Below are positions 51,420 to 60,319 of a stretch of 64,000 nucleotides of DNA, one piece after another. Under the pieces are notes generated by a model. That model saw only the letters and a list, made by a program, of their open reading frames with translations. It did no database searches and had not been told where the DNA came from. Source of the stretch: Phycisphaerae bacterium (GTDB taxonomy: Bacteria; Planctomycetota; Phycisphaerae; Phycisphaerales; UBA1924); contig JAUIES010000002.1 in NCBI GenBank assembly GCA_030429705.1, forward strand, positions 498,001 to 562,000, given 5' to 3'. Every line of letters starts with the position of its first letter. Positions within the stretch are counted from its first letter, which is position 1. Made by a program: the position numbers and the translations under genes.

Positions 51420-52802
51420 ATGCAGAACATCACCAATCGCTCAACCATCACCTTGCTCACCATCAGCGGCCTCGCGGCCACACTCGGCGGTTGTGCGACG
51501 AGTTCGCCCTGGGCAACCAACACACAATCGCCGACGCTGTACCCCGAACAGGATTGGGCAAGCGCTTCCTACGATTACACCAACAACACCGAGTCCTACA
51601 CCAATACACACACCGGTACCACGACCTTCTCCAACGCGGAACTGACCTCAAACACCTCGCCTTCGTGGGACTCAGCCGACAACGGCTGGGACTTTGTCGA
51701 TGCTGCAGGGAGCGCCGAGCGTGCGGTCGAAGCAACCACAGTCGCTGATACCAACCCGGAGAACGCCGGACCTGACATGTCGTCGCAGATCTACTCGGGC
51801 GTATTGTCGCTCGACCTTCCCATGACGACCGGCTCGGGCGAACAGACCGAGCACACCGTCAACATCCGCCAGATCTCATTCGCACATGACGGGTCGAACT
51901 TTGATCCGATGGTCAGCAGCGATGGCAAGACGCTGCTCTTCTCCAGCACGCAACACCGCCCCACCTCCGACATCTATGTCCAGAAAGTGGGCAGCAAGGT
52001 CATCACACGATTGACCGATGACCCTGATCAAGATGTGATGCCCGCGCTCAGCCCTGACGGCCAACGCGTCGCATTCGCAAGCAACCGCGCTGGCAGTTGG
52101 GATATCTACATCATGCCCGTCACCGGCGGGAAGGCTGTTCAGATCTCAAGCGAATCGGCGAACGATCTGCATCCGAGTTGGAGTCCGGACGGCCAATCAC
52201 TTGTGTTCTGCCGACTCGGCGAAACTTCGGGTCGGTGGGAACTCTGGATTGTCGATGTGTTCAACACCGCGCAAACACAGTTCATCGGGTACGGCCTGTT
52301 CCCAGAGTGGAGCCCGGTCGCTGGCACAGGCTACGCCGGAGCGAACCAGATCCTGTTCCAACGCAGTCGCCAACGCGGCCAGCGCACATTCAGTGTGTGG
52401 ACACTCGATTACCACCCCTCCACGCAGCAAGCAAGCAATGAGACAGAACTTGTCTCGAGCCCCGAGTATGCACTCATCAACCCATCGTGGAGCCCGGATG
52501 CGCAGCGCATTGTGTACGCTGCGGTTCCGAACCCCGACCAATGGACCGAAGAGTCGCGCCCAACTATGGCATCACTCTGGATGATCGGCACCGATGGTCG
52601 CGGTCAGGTCAATCTGACCAGCGGCTCTTCGATTGATCTGATGCCGACCTGGGGTTCGAATGGCAAAGTGTTCTTCGTGTCAGACCGCAGCGGCATCGAA
52701 AACCTTTGGGGCCTCGAGATCGCGCCGGCCATTCTCGCCGCGACCGGCGAACAACCGACCAACCAAGCGTTCACAACCGCACCCACAGAGGAAGGTAACT
52801 GA
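51420..52802 (+). CDS. TolB-like beta-propeller lipoprotein
   Basis: A 460-aa protein with a lipoprotein signal (ITLLTISGLAATLGGC). After a Ser/Thr/Asn-rich linker of ~130 residues it has PD40-type propeller blades: FDPMVSSDGKTLLFSSTQH, DVMPALSPDGQRVAFASN, LHPSWSPDGQSLVFCR and NPSWSPDAQRIVYAA. These repeats match TolB and related propellers that bind proteins in the periplasm. ATG 51420 is preceded by CAGGAG at 9 nt. A second lipoprotein gene follows by 70 bp with its own AAGGAGG, so they may act together at the cell envelope. It lacks the N-terminal domain of true TolB, so it is TolB-like only. Confidence 0.83.
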   Translation: MQNITNRSTITLLTISGLAATLGGCATSSPWATNTQSPTLYPEQDWASASYDYTNNTESYTNTHTGTTTFSNAELTSNTSPSWDSADNGWDFVDAAGSAERAVEATTVADTNPENAGPDMSSQIYSGVLSLDLPMTTGSGEQTEHTVNIRQISFAHDGSNFDPMVSSDGKTLLFSSTQHRPTSDIYVQKVGSKVITRLTDDPDQDVMPALSPDGQRVAFASNRAGSWDIYIMPVTGGKAVQISSESANDLHPSWSPDGQSLVFCRLGETSGRWELWIVDVFNTAQTQFIGYGLFPEWSPVAGTGYAGANQILFQRSRQRGQRTFSVWTLDYHPSTQQASNETELVSSPEYALINPSWSPDAQRIVYAAVPNPDQWTEESRPTMASLWMIGTDGRGQVNLTSGSSIDLMPTWGSNGKVFFVSDRSGIENLWGLEIAPAILAATGEQPTNQAFTTAPTEEGN

Positions 52803-52872
52803 ACCCGGGCAAGCCCTGACCATGGAGAGGGGCTGCTGTTCATTTTCAGAATCGCATGACAAGGAGGGCAGG

Positions 52873-53628
52873 ATGCCCCGAAGTACTCCAGGATGGAACA
52901 CGGGACTGAAGTTGGTATTCGCTGCAGCACTCTTGCTCGGTGGATGCGCAGCCCCTCAATCGTCGCTCGTAGCTCCGAACACGATCACCGCGCCATACGA
53001 CGCGCTCGCGGGCGAGGTCATGTGGGCGGTCGTGCCACCGGTCAATGAGGCAGGTACATCGTTGATGGACCCGCTCGAAGTTGGCGACGCGCTCGTCGCG
53101 GCGGTCACCGAAGTGCGTGGGGTTGCCGCGCTCCCATTGAACCGAACCATTCAAGCGATGCGCGCGCTCAAGATCGAACGCATCACGAGCCCGCAACAAG
53201 TCCGCGCACTCGCTGAAGCGATGGGTGTTGATGGTGTCATCGTGCCGAGTGTCTCGGCGTGGGACCCATATGACCCGCCGGTCATCGGGCTCTCGCTGGC
53301 GCTGTATTCACGCTCGGGTAGCCAGGGCAGTCTCGGACTCGACCCCAAAGCGCTGAGCACGGCAGCCAGCGACGAGCGGTTTCTTGCGCATAGCAACTTC
53401 CTCGATCGCCCGGTTGTTGCCAAGATTGAACATCTCGACGCTCGCAACCATCAGGTGCAACTGCTCGTACAGGATTATGCACACGGGAGGAGTGATTCGG
53501 GGTCGGCGCTCAACTGGCGTATCTATCTTGCCAGCATGGACTTATACACCGACTTTGCCGCATACCATCTCGTGCGGCAGGTGGTTCAGGATGAATGGCT
53601 TCGAACCGCTCGGGTTGCGAGCCAGTAG
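52873..53628 (+). CDS. Lipoprotein, unknown (envelope assembly-type fold possible)
   Basis: A 251-aa protein with a lipobox (LKLVFAAALLLGGC). The mature part begins with a disordered stretch, then has VMWAVVPPVNEAGTSLMDP, VGDALVAAVTEVRGVAALPL, and QVRALAEAMGVDGVIVPSVS. This alpha/beta pattern, with 'what I bind decides expression' strands followed by an AEAMGVDGVI turn, resembles GNA1162/CsgG-like envelope lipoproteins, but the match is by eye only. AAGGAGG precedes ATG 52873. Its place directly behind the TolB-like lipoprotein suggests a shared envelope function. Confidence 0.68.
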   Translation: MPRSTPGWNTGLKLVFAAALLLGGCAAPQSSLVAPNTITAPYDALAGEVMWAVVPPVNEAGTSLMDPLEVGDALVAAVTEVRGVAALPLNRTIQAMRALKIERITSPQQVRALAEAMGVDGVIVPSVSAWDPYDPPVIGLSLALYSRSGSQGSLGLDPKALSTAASDERFLAHSNFLDRPVVAKIEHLDARNHQVQLLVQDYAHGRSDSGSALNWRIYLASMDLYTDFAAYHLVRQVVQDEWLRTARVASQ

Positions 53629-53785
53629 ACCCGGAACGAGTGGTCAGTTCGCGATGAGGAGCGTCATCGACAACCTGCAATTGGGGATGTCAGAAAAACA
53701 AACGCCCAAGTTGCGTTACACAACCTGAAAGATACACATTCGGACTCTGGATCGACCGATAGATCTGGTGCCAGAGGAGCCAATC

Positions 53786-54832
53786 ATGACGACACTTCCG
53801 ATCATTCAAGCATTCGCCGGATACCTGACAGACGAACGGCGGTTCAGTCCGTACACCGCCCGCTGCTACGGAGCCGATCTTCGCCAGTTTGTCGAGTTCC
53901 TGACCGACGAGTTCGGTATCGAACCTGACGCAGCGATCGAGCAGAAAGCAATGGCGACCGCCGAAGCCCGCGTGGGCGAGCCGCTCCCCAAGGTCGAGAG
54001 TGTGGCCGGTGCAATCACGCCTCGCTCTCTGACCGAGATCATCTGCGAAGGTTCGGCTGACACCATTCGGTCGTTCTTGGCGTACTTGGGTGAAAAGGAG
54101 TACTCCGCAGCCACGATGGCACGGAAGATCGCCACTCTCCGGTCGTTCTACAAGTGGGCAGACCGCCGCCGACTGGTCGTCGCCAACCCGATGACGCTCA
54201 TCCGCACGCCACGACAGAACAAGCGCCTTCCCAAGGCGATTACGGTCGAGCAAGTCGAGCAGTTGCTTGCCGCACCGAGTGACAGCGATGTCCTCGGCCG
54301 GCGCGACCGCGCCATGCTCGAAACGCTGTATTCAACAGGTATCCGCGTCAGCGAGCTGGTCGGGCTCGATATTGCCGATCTCGATGCACAGGGTGAATCG
54401 TTGCTCGTCCGAGGCAAGGGCAAGAAAGAACGAATCGTCCCGCTCGGCTCACACGCGCTGGGCGCGATTGCCAAGTACATCGAGGCAGTCGAAGGCGACA
54501 GCAAGTTTGCCGCGAAGTGGACACAATGTCTACAAGCCGGTGGAAATGGTCCGCTGTTTCTCAACAAGCACGGGTCACGGCTCAGTTCGCGCTCTGTGCG
54601 TCGCAAGCTCGATAAGTACCTGCGCAGCGTCGGCCTTGATCCATCCATCAGTCCGCACACTTTGCGACACAGTTTCGCAACGCACTTGCTCGACAATGGT
54701 GCCGACCTGCGGAGCGTACAGGAGTTGCTCGGTCATCAATCACTTAGCACAACTCAGGTCTACACCCATCTGACAGCTGAACGCCTGCAAGACTCGTACA
54801 AGCAAGCTCATCCGCGTGCCGAAGCTGGCTGA
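53786..54832 (+). CDS. xerC: Tyrosine recombinase XerC/XerD
   Basis: A 348-aa site-specific recombinase, expected to resolve chromosome dimers at dif with a partner. The N-terminal core-binding domain (FAGYLTDERRFSPYTARCYG) contains an insertion of ~50 residues relative to XerC/D, explaining the greater length. The catalytic domain has STGIRVSELVGL (Arg ~187), RGKGKKERIVPLG (Lys), HTLRHSFATHLLDNGADL (His-x-x-Arg ~290), LLGHQSLSTTQ (His) and the nucleophile Tyr in VYTHL (~325). ATG 53786 has AGAGGAG upstream. No phage or integrative-element gene is next to it, which favours a housekeeping Xer role over an integrase. Confidence 0.92.
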   Translation: MTTLPIIQAFAGYLTDERRFSPYTARCYGADLRQFVEFLTDEFGIEPDAAIEQKAMATAEARVGEPLPKVESVAGAITPRSLTEIICEGSADTIRSFLAYLGEKEYSAATMARKIATLRSFYKWADRRRLVVANPMTLIRTPRQNKRLPKAITVEQVEQLLAAPSDSDVLGRRDRAMLETLYSTGIRVSELVGLDIADLDAQGESLLVRGKGKKERIVPLGSHALGAIAKYIEAVEGDSKFAAKWTQCLQAGGNGPLFLNKHGSRLSSRSVRRKLDKYLRSVGLDPSISPHTLRHSFATHLLDNGADLRSVQELLGHQSLSTTQVYTHLTAERLQDSYKQAHPRAEAG

Positions 54833-54878
54833 TCAGACCTCGTCAATTTGTCGACTCGTGCTAATCCGGCAAAACTCA

Positions 54879-56156
54879 CTACGGTTGAAACCGGAACTGG
54901 TCGAGTGCGGCGACTGCTTCAATCACCCACTGCGTGAGATCGTTTTTCGCATCGTCGAATCGGTGAACTGCGACGAGTTGCCCTGACCGGTCAATCAAGA
55001 TCGCCACCCGATGAGCACCAGGTGCGAACAGGTCGATCGTTTCACGCGGCGGATGTGTCCAAAGGACCTTTGGCATGCCAAGTTCCGTTTGTTCGAGCAG
55101 TGCGTCAGATTTGATCTGAGACCATCGACCAACGAAGTCATCGAGCCCAGCCTGTGAAAACTCGCTGACCTGCACCACCTGAACCGCGCGTACAACCAGC
55201 AACGGCCGAGGCCGATCGTGAGTCGCTGCCTGAATCGCCAGTTGCTCGCGGGCTTGCGCGATCTGCTCAATGATCGCCTTGCTGCGTGCAGCAGATTGGC
55301 TCGTGTTCGTTACCGAGCGTTCGAGCACGAGCATGAGTGCCGTCGCAAAACGGTCGCCACGCGGCGTGCGTTCTGGCTCAAACGCGCGTTGAAACTCGAC
55401 TTGCGCCCGGTCCTGATCAAACAGACGAAACTCCTCGATCTGCTGGCCGGGTTGAACCTGTGCAGGCTGAGCCCGCAGTGCCCGAATTTGTGAAACGCGG
55501 GAGCGCCCCTCGGTCTCGATGCACCACGAATCAACATCGAGTGGTTCAATGGGTTGATAAGTCAGCCGAAGCCGAGCCGTGCCGTCAACTTGACCTGTTG
55601 TCACTGACTCCGTCAATACCTGACCATGATCCCCTCCCCAAGCATCAATCGCGGGTGTCTGCACGGTCAGATCGCCGACAGTGAATGACCGCAGATGATT
55701 TGATTCGTCTGCGGTCACGCTCGGGCGTGCCGGCCAATCGTGCCCGACAAGTGGATACGCATCGTCATTGTCCGTCAACCATCGGGCCAGCGGTCCGGAC
55801 CAGAGCGGTGGCAACACTTGGCGCAGGAGTAATCCGAGATCATGCCCCGTGGTCGTAAAATAGGTCGATGGGTCATGGGTGTGCCACGCAACGACGACCA
55901 CGCCGTCTGGTGCTCGGCGGCCGAAAACTCGAATAGCCCCAAGTTCGATGAGAACAGTATCGGTTGCGAGCTGGAGTGTCATCGCTCCACGGCGGTCTTG
56001 AATCTGTCCGTTTGATTCTTTCTCCAGCTTCAGTGTGACCGCCCAAGCTTGAGCGACCTGAGGTCGAGTTTCTGCGATCTCTACCCGATCATCATCCTGA
56101 CCGAATGAGGCATAGCAGAAACACACCGTCAACATGAAGCAGAGCGCGTGTTTCAA
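54879..56156 (-). CDS. Secreted hypothetical protein
   Basis: A 425-aa protein starting with a signal peptide (HALCFMLTVCFCYASFG). The start is TTG 56156, which overlaps the folK stop by 3 bases (TTGA); ATG 56135 is an alternative but leaves a less basic leader. The mature protein has beta-rich N-terminal parts (TLQLATDTVLIELGAIRVFG) and a C-terminal region HRVAILIDRSGQLVAVHRFD followed by LTQWVIEAVAAL that resembles the last strands of thioredoxin-like proteins, but no CxxC is present. The function is unknown. It is translationally coupled to folK. Confidence 0.7.
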   Translation of the reverse strand: MKHALCFMLTVCFCYASFGQDDDRVEIAETRPQVAQAWAVTLKLEKESNGQIQDRRGAMTLQLATDTVLIELGAIRVFGRRAPDGVVVVAWHTHDPSTYFTTTGHDLGLLLRQVLPPLWSGPLARWLTDNDDAYPLVGHDWPARPSVTADESNHLRSFTVGDLTVQTPAIDAWGGDHGQVLTESVTTGQVDGTARLRLTYQPIEPLDVDSWCIETEGRSRVSQIRALRAQPAQVQPGQQIEEFRLFDQDRAQVEFQRAFEPERTPRGDRFATALMLVLERSVTNTSQSAARSKAIIEQIAQAREQLAIQAATHDRPRPLLVVRAVQVVQVSEFSQAGLDDFVGRWSQIKSDALLEQTELGMPKVLWTHPPRETIDLFAPGAHRVAILIDRSGQLVAVHRFDDAKNDLTQWVIEAVAALDQFRFQP

Positions 56157-56644
56157 ATTTGCGACTCCGCAGCAATCGCACGATCGAGCAACACCGCGAC
56201 GGATTCGTCCGTCCCTGGCACAACGAGGTCAGGAGCCAAATCGCTCAATGGTTCAAGCACGAAACGACGCTCGGCCAGCCTTGGATGTGGTATCTGCAGC
56301 CCAGGCTCATCGAGCACCAGATCCCCATACAGCAAGAGATCGAGGTCGAGGGTTCGAGGCCCCCACCTTGTTTCGTCATCGCGATTGCGTCCGTGCGCTC
56401 TCTCGATGTCGAGCAACGCAACAAGCAGATCATGCGGCTGCATCACCGTCTCAAGTTCTACGGCTGCGTTCAAGTACGCGGGTTGATTGCAGATCGGCCC
56501 CACGGGCGCCGTTTCACGAATCTCAGACACGGCTTGAATGGTGACATTGGGCGTATCCGCGAGTGCTTCGACGGCTGCGTGCAGATAGTCGGTTCGCGGT
56601 TCGATGTTGGAACCGATTCCTATAAACGCCTGATGCGTCGCCAT
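56153..56644 (-). CDS. folK: 2-amino-4-hydroxy-6-hydroxymethyldihydropteridine pyrophosphokinase
   Basis: A 163-aa enzyme that pyrophosphorylates hydroxymethyl-dihydropterin in folate synthesis. Family motifs are AFIGIGSNIEPR at the N-terminus, NQPAYLNAAVELET, the HPPK signature RWGPRTLDLDLLLYGD (~88-103) and IPHPRLAERRFVLEPL. Length matches the family. The start ATG at 56644 has no strong site. The next gene downstream is a secreted hypothetical with overlapping stop/start codons. Confidence 0.95.
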   Translation of the reverse strand: MATHQAFIGIGSNIEPRTDYLHAAVEALADTPNVTIQAVSEIRETAPVGPICNQPAYLNAAVELETVMQPHDLLVALLDIERAHGRNRDDETRWGPRTLDLDLLLYGDLVLDEPGLQIPHPRLAERRFVLEPLSDLAPDLVVPGTDESVAVLLDRAIAAESQI

Positions 56645-56679
56645 GGTTTGATTGTATGAAGATCGATCCTCGAAGCGAA

Positions 56680-56710
56680 GAAAAAACCCAGCCGATTCAC
56701 TCGACTGGGT
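56680..56710 (-). terminator. Terminator of the flagellar operon
   Basis: On the minus strand, ACCCAGTCGA / TCGGCTGGGT with loop GTGAA is followed by TTTTTTC. It lies about 40 bp after the fliA stop and ends the transcript before folK. Confidence 0.92.
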
Positions 56711-56749
56711 CTGAAAGGCGTGTTGCTGGTTGACTGCGAGGACCGTTCG

Positions 56750-57616
56750 TTACTCGACGGGTTCGAGTTCACGGGCTCGGTGCTGCATTTGCGCTTTGAG
56801 TCGTTGCAGGATTGAACTGTGCATCTGACTTACGCGTGACTCGGAAAGATCGAGTGTTGCACCGATCTCTTTCATCGTCATGCCTTCGTAGTAGTACAAG
56901 ACGACGATCAATCGCTCGGCGCGGCTGAGCCCTTTGGTAATCAAGTCTTTCAGATCACGCTGGTGAAGTTGCCGAAGCGGATTGATCTGCGCATCGTCCT
57001 TGATGACATCGATCTCGCGCATATCGCGTGAACTGTCACTCGGAAATGCTTTGCGTGTGATACTGGTCATCGCGACGGATCGTGAATCGCGTTCATACTT
57101 CTCGATCTCGTCTGGAGCGAGGTTCAGTTGCGACGCCACTTCATCGGTCGATGGGGCGAGACCGGTTTCCATCTGGATTCGCGTTCGCACGGTTTCGACC
57201 TTGGCCGTTCTGTACCGAACAAGGCGAGGCACCCAGTCCATATGACGGAGTTCGTCAAGAATCGCACCCCGAATCCGGTTGGCTGAGTAGGTCTCAAACT
57301 TGACCTCTCGGCTCAGGTCATAGGCATCGATCGCACCCATGAGCCCAAACTGACCGGCAGACATGAGGTCATCAATATCGACTTCATCAGGAAGCCTGGC
57401 GTACACCCGTTCGGCGGTGAGACGGACCAGATGCAGGTACTTGTGGATGAGGAAACTGCGAATCTCTTCCGAATGCGTTTTCGCGTATTCGGTCCAGATT
57501 TCCTCGATTGGTCGATCAGCAAGTTCCGAAGATTCGGCAACTTTGGCAGCCTGACGGGCTACATGTCGACCTTGATTTCGAGCGGTTTGCCTCATTGAGG
57601 CTTCTGATGCTGCCAT
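56750..57616 (-). CDS. fliA: FliA/WhiG-family RNA polymerase sigma factor
   Basis: A 288-aa sigma-70-family factor. Region 2 has RLPDEVDIDDLMSAGQFGLM and TYSANRIRGAILDELRHMDW (the FliA/WhiG signature), region 3 VPRLVRYRTAKVETVRTRIQ onwards, and region 4 ERLIVVLYYYEGMTMKEIGA with the DNA-binding LDLSESRVSQMHSSIL. FliA directs late flagellar genes. ATG 57616 has AAGGAG upstream. It is the last gene of the flagellar cluster here, after a small membrane protein gene, and is followed by a strong terminator. Confidence 0.94.
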   Translation of the reverse strand: MAASEASMRQTARNQGRHVARQAAKVAESSELADRPIEEIWTEYAKTHSEEIRSFLIHKYLHLVRLTAERVYARLPDEVDIDDLMSAGQFGLMGAIDAYDLSREVKFETYSANRIRGAILDELRHMDWVPRLVRYRTAKVETVRTRIQMETGLAPSTDEVASQLNLAPDEIEKYERDSRSVAMTSITRKAFPSDSSRDMREIDVIKDDAQINPLRQLHQRDLKDLITKGLSRAERLIVVLYYYEGMTMKEIGATLDLSESRVSQMHSSILQRLKAQMQHRARELEPVE

Positions 57617-57639
57617 CGGTCTTCTCCTTGACCCTCGGC

Positions 57640-57660
57640 GAAAAGGCTGAATGCCTTTTC
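57640..57660 (-). promoter_or_regulatory. Hairpin in the fliA leader
   Basis: A perfect 8-bp inverted repeat GAAAAGGC / GCCTTTTC with loop of 5, ending 12 nt before the fliA ribosome-binding site (AAGGAG). It may influence fliA translation or mRNA stability. No T-tract follows on the minus strand. Confidence 0.45.
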
Positions 57661-57692
57661 ATCTTCCATGATGAATGAGCCGTCCTGGCTAC

Positions 57693-57735
57693 ACAATCCA
57701 GTATAACCAAAGTTCTCGCACATGATTGAAAAGAA
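57693..57735 (-). promoter_or_regulatory. Possible promoter in front of fliA
   Basis: A TATACT hexamer on the minus strand (57705-57700) is a good sigma-70 type -10 element, but the -35 region at 16-19 bp is poor (TTCAAT-like). If used, transcription would start near 57693, about 75 bp before fliA, and would allow fliA expression apart from flhA. Confidence 0.3.
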
Positions 57736-57779
57736 AATGCTTCATCGGCCGGAAAGTTCAGTACAAACGGAATCTTGAA

Positions 57780-58082
57780 CTATCGCGGCGAGTTCAGGCG
57801 GGCTTCCAATTCGTTCATGTGCGTCTCGTCCACAGGATGTGCGTCCCGATATTGCTGCAAATACTCGGCAATGGTCACTCTGGCGGCTGACGCGACAATC
57901 AACCCTACTGCTTGTCCGACAACGAGTGCGAAGATCGACCGCGTTAAAATCGTTACACCAGAGTTTTCCACAGCCAATCCACTGATTAACGCAACGACGA
58001 AGAAGCTCAGCGCGATCAATGTGGAAATCGTCTTCGTCAGTTGGGGGGTGGTCACGATCGGGTCCAGTCTGGTGGGGGTCAC
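57780..58082 (-). CDS. Small membrane protein between flhA and fliA
   Basis: A 100-aa protein with two hydrophobic segments (STLIALSFFVVALISGLAVE and TRSIFALVVGQAVGLIVASA) and a charged C-terminal tail (YLQQYRDAHPVDETHMNELE). The start codon is taken as GTG 58082; its ribosome-binding site is weak. It stands where flhF and flhG are usually found in polar flagellates, 64 bp after flhA and about 160 bp before fliA. The role is unknown; a flagellar-operon membrane protein is inferred from context only. Confidence 0.6.
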   Translation of the reverse strand: MTPTRLDPIVTTPQLTKTISTLIALSFFVVALISGLAVENSGVTILTRSIFALVVGQAVGLIVASAARVTIAEYLQQYRDAHPVDETHMNELEARLNSPR

Positions 58083-58146
58083 GCCGGGATTGACACGGGG
58101 TCAACATCGGCTGCTGCCAAAGCAGACTGAATCAATATCCACAAAA

Positions 58147-60300
58147 TTACGCGGCTTGCGCGTTCTCGGCCCTACCAACCAGTTCAAGCGATTCGATCTC
58201 GACCCCAGAGACGACCTCGTTGTAACCAAGCACGCCCGTTGTCGCCGAGAATGGCTCGACCACTTGCCGAACAACCGCACGAACGCGTGGCGAAGTGATC
58301 ACGACCGGGGTTGCACCACTCGATGATGCAGCCCGTTCGATAGCCTGACAGATCCGAGAACCAAAGTCCTGAGCAACACGGGCAGGCATCGTGACCGTGG
58401 TCATGCCGCCGGACCGGTCGATGAAACTCTCGATCTCGTCTTCGAAATCGGGATCAAGCGTGACACAGACCAACCGCGGTTTGCCGGTGTCGCTCACCTG
58501 GGTGAACATCTGGCAAATGGTGCGCTTCAGCCCGTTGCGGACATACTCCGTCAAGACATCAACATCCTTCGTCTTGGGTGCCCAATCGGCGAGCACCTCG
58601 AGCACAGACTCAAGGTCACGCACAGGAACGCGCTCGCGCAAGAGGGATTGGAGGATCTTCTGCAACTCGCCGACCTTCATCACCGTTGGAATAGTCTCTT
58701 CGACCAGTTTGGGTGATTTCTCCTTGAGGCCCTCAAGCAGATTGTTCACTTCTTCACGCGTCAGCAGTTCGTCGGCGTGGTCACGGACGATTTCTGTGAT
58801 GTGCGTCGCGAGCACGCTGGTCGGATCGACGACGGTGTAGTTCAAGGCTTCAGCGCGGGCTTGCTGATCTTGATCGATCCACCATGCGTCCAGGCCGAAC
58901 GCCGGCTCGTGTGTTGGCACACCATCGATCTTCCCAAGTGTGATTCCTGAGTCCATGGCGAGCATGTGATCCGGATACAACTCGCCCGCGGCGACCGCGT
59001 TGCTGCGAATCTTGACACGATACTCGCCCGGTCTCAACTGCATGTTGTCGCGAATGCGCAGAGGCGGCATCACCAGCCCGAGTTCGACAGCCAACTGTCG
59101 TCGCACGGCACTGACTCGATCAAGGAGCGTTCCCCCCTGATGAACATCAATAAGTGGCACCAGGCCGTACCCGACCTCAAGTTCAAGCACATCGACGCGA
59201 AGCAGATTCTCGACCGGAGGCGGCGCATCAACCTGCTGTTCTGAACTTTGTTCGGCAGCATCGGTAGCCACAGCAACATCCCGCAAACGCAATCGACGGA
59301 GGGCGTACGAAAGTAGCGCAAGCGCCGCTGCAGTCGTCAAAAGTGGAATCGTCGGGAGCGGGGTCATCGAGAGAATGGTGAGGAACACCGCGGTGATGAC
59401 GAGTCCCTTCGGCTGACTAATGAGTTGGCCGGTGAGTTCTGTCCCCAGATCCTGCTTTGAACCTGATCGCGTCACGATCAACGCTGATGCAATTGCGATG
59501 ACAAACGACGGTATCTGGCTGGTCAGCCCATCACCGATGGTCAACTTGGTGAACACTTGTGCTGTTTGCCCGGCCGGCCATCCGCGTTCGATCGCACCTA
59601 CGGCAAAACCGCCGAGGATGTTGATCGCGGTGATGATCATGCCTGCGGTCGCGTCGCCCTTGACAAACTTGCTGGCACCATCCATCGCACCGAAGAAGTC
59701 GGCTTCGCGCGAGACATCTGTTCGACGCTGCTTGGCTTCCTCTTCATCGATGAGACCGGCAGACAAGTCAGAGTCGATCGCCATCTGCTTGCCCGGCATC
59801 GCATCCAAGGTAAACCGCGCAGCGACTTCGCTGATTCGACCGGCGCCTTTGGTGATCACCATGAACTGCACGATCATCAGAATCGAAAACAGAATGACAC
59901 CAACAAACAACGAGTCACCGGCGACGAAGGTGCCGAATGCGCTGATGACATGACCGGCCACGCCCATGGCTTCTTCGGGTGTGGACGCATCGGCGGTCAA
60001 GATCAATCGCGTCGAAGCGATGTTGAGGACCAGCCGAAACAAAGTGGTTCCCAGCAACAACGACGGAAACACCGAAAAGTCTAACGCGCGATCAAGATAG
60101 AGTGTGGTCAAAAGAACAATCACACCCAGCGAGATATTGACTGAGATGAGGATGTCCAGAACCGCAGGTGGTAGTGGCACGAGCAACACCACCAACAACA
60201 TGACAAAGCCGATCGGGACGATAAACCCGCGGTGTTTGCCGATGCGTTCGAGCCACCCATTCAAGCCCGGCTCTCTCGGATTGTGCAGTTCGGTCGTCAC
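58147..60300 (-). CDS. flhA: Flagellar biosynthesis protein FlhA
   Basis: A 717-aa inner-membrane component of the flagellar type III export gate, which binds late chaperone-substrate complexes. The N-terminal membrane domain (FIVPIGFVMLLVVLLVPLPP, DFSVFPSLLLGTTLFRLVLN, DAMPGKQMAIDSDLSAGLID) includes the FHIPEP-family signature, followed by a large cytoplasmic domain from ~350 onward (VLELEVGYGLVPLID, LRPGEYRVKIRSNAVAAGEL). Length is close to the usual ~690-700 aa. GTG 60300 is the start, 19 bp after flhB. Confidence 0.97.
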   Translation of the reverse strand: MTTELHNPREPGLNGWLERIGKHRGFIVPIGFVMLLVVLLVPLPPAVLDILISVNISLGVIVLLTTLYLDRALDFSVFPSLLLGTTLFRLVLNIASTRLILTADASTPEEAMGVAGHVISAFGTFVAGDSLFVGVILFSILMIVQFMVITKGAGRISEVAARFTLDAMPGKQMAIDSDLSAGLIDEEEAKQRRTDVSREADFFGAMDGASKFVKGDATAGMIITAINILGGFAVGAIERGWPAGQTAQVFTKLTIGDGLTSQIPSFVIAIASALIVTRSGSKQDLGTELTGQLISQPKGLVITAVFLTILSMTPLPTIPLLTTAAALALLSYALRRLRLRDVAVATDAAEQSSEQQVDAPPPVENLLRVDVLELEVGYGLVPLIDVHQGGTLLDRVSAVRRQLAVELGLVMPPLRIRDNMQLRPGEYRVKIRSNAVAAGELYPDHMLAMDSGITLGKIDGVPTHEPAFGLDAWWIDQDQQARAEALNYTVVDPTSVLATHITEIVRDHADELLTREEVNNLLEGLKEKSPKLVEETIPTVMKVGELQKILQSLLRERVPVRDLESVLEVLADWAPKTKDVDVLTEYVRNGLKRTICQMFTQVSDTGKPRLVCVTLDPDFEDEIESFIDRSGGMTTVTMPARVAQDFGSRICQAIERAASSSGATPVVITSPRVRAVVRQVVEPFSATTGVLGYNEVVSGVEIESLELVGRAENAQAA

Positions 60301-60319
60301 GAGTCAATACACTCCTGCA

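Noticed and set aside
53786-54832. Tyrosine recombinase as integrase of a mobile element
   Set aside because: The protein looks like XerC/D and no tRNA junction, att repeat, phage or excisionase gene is beside it.
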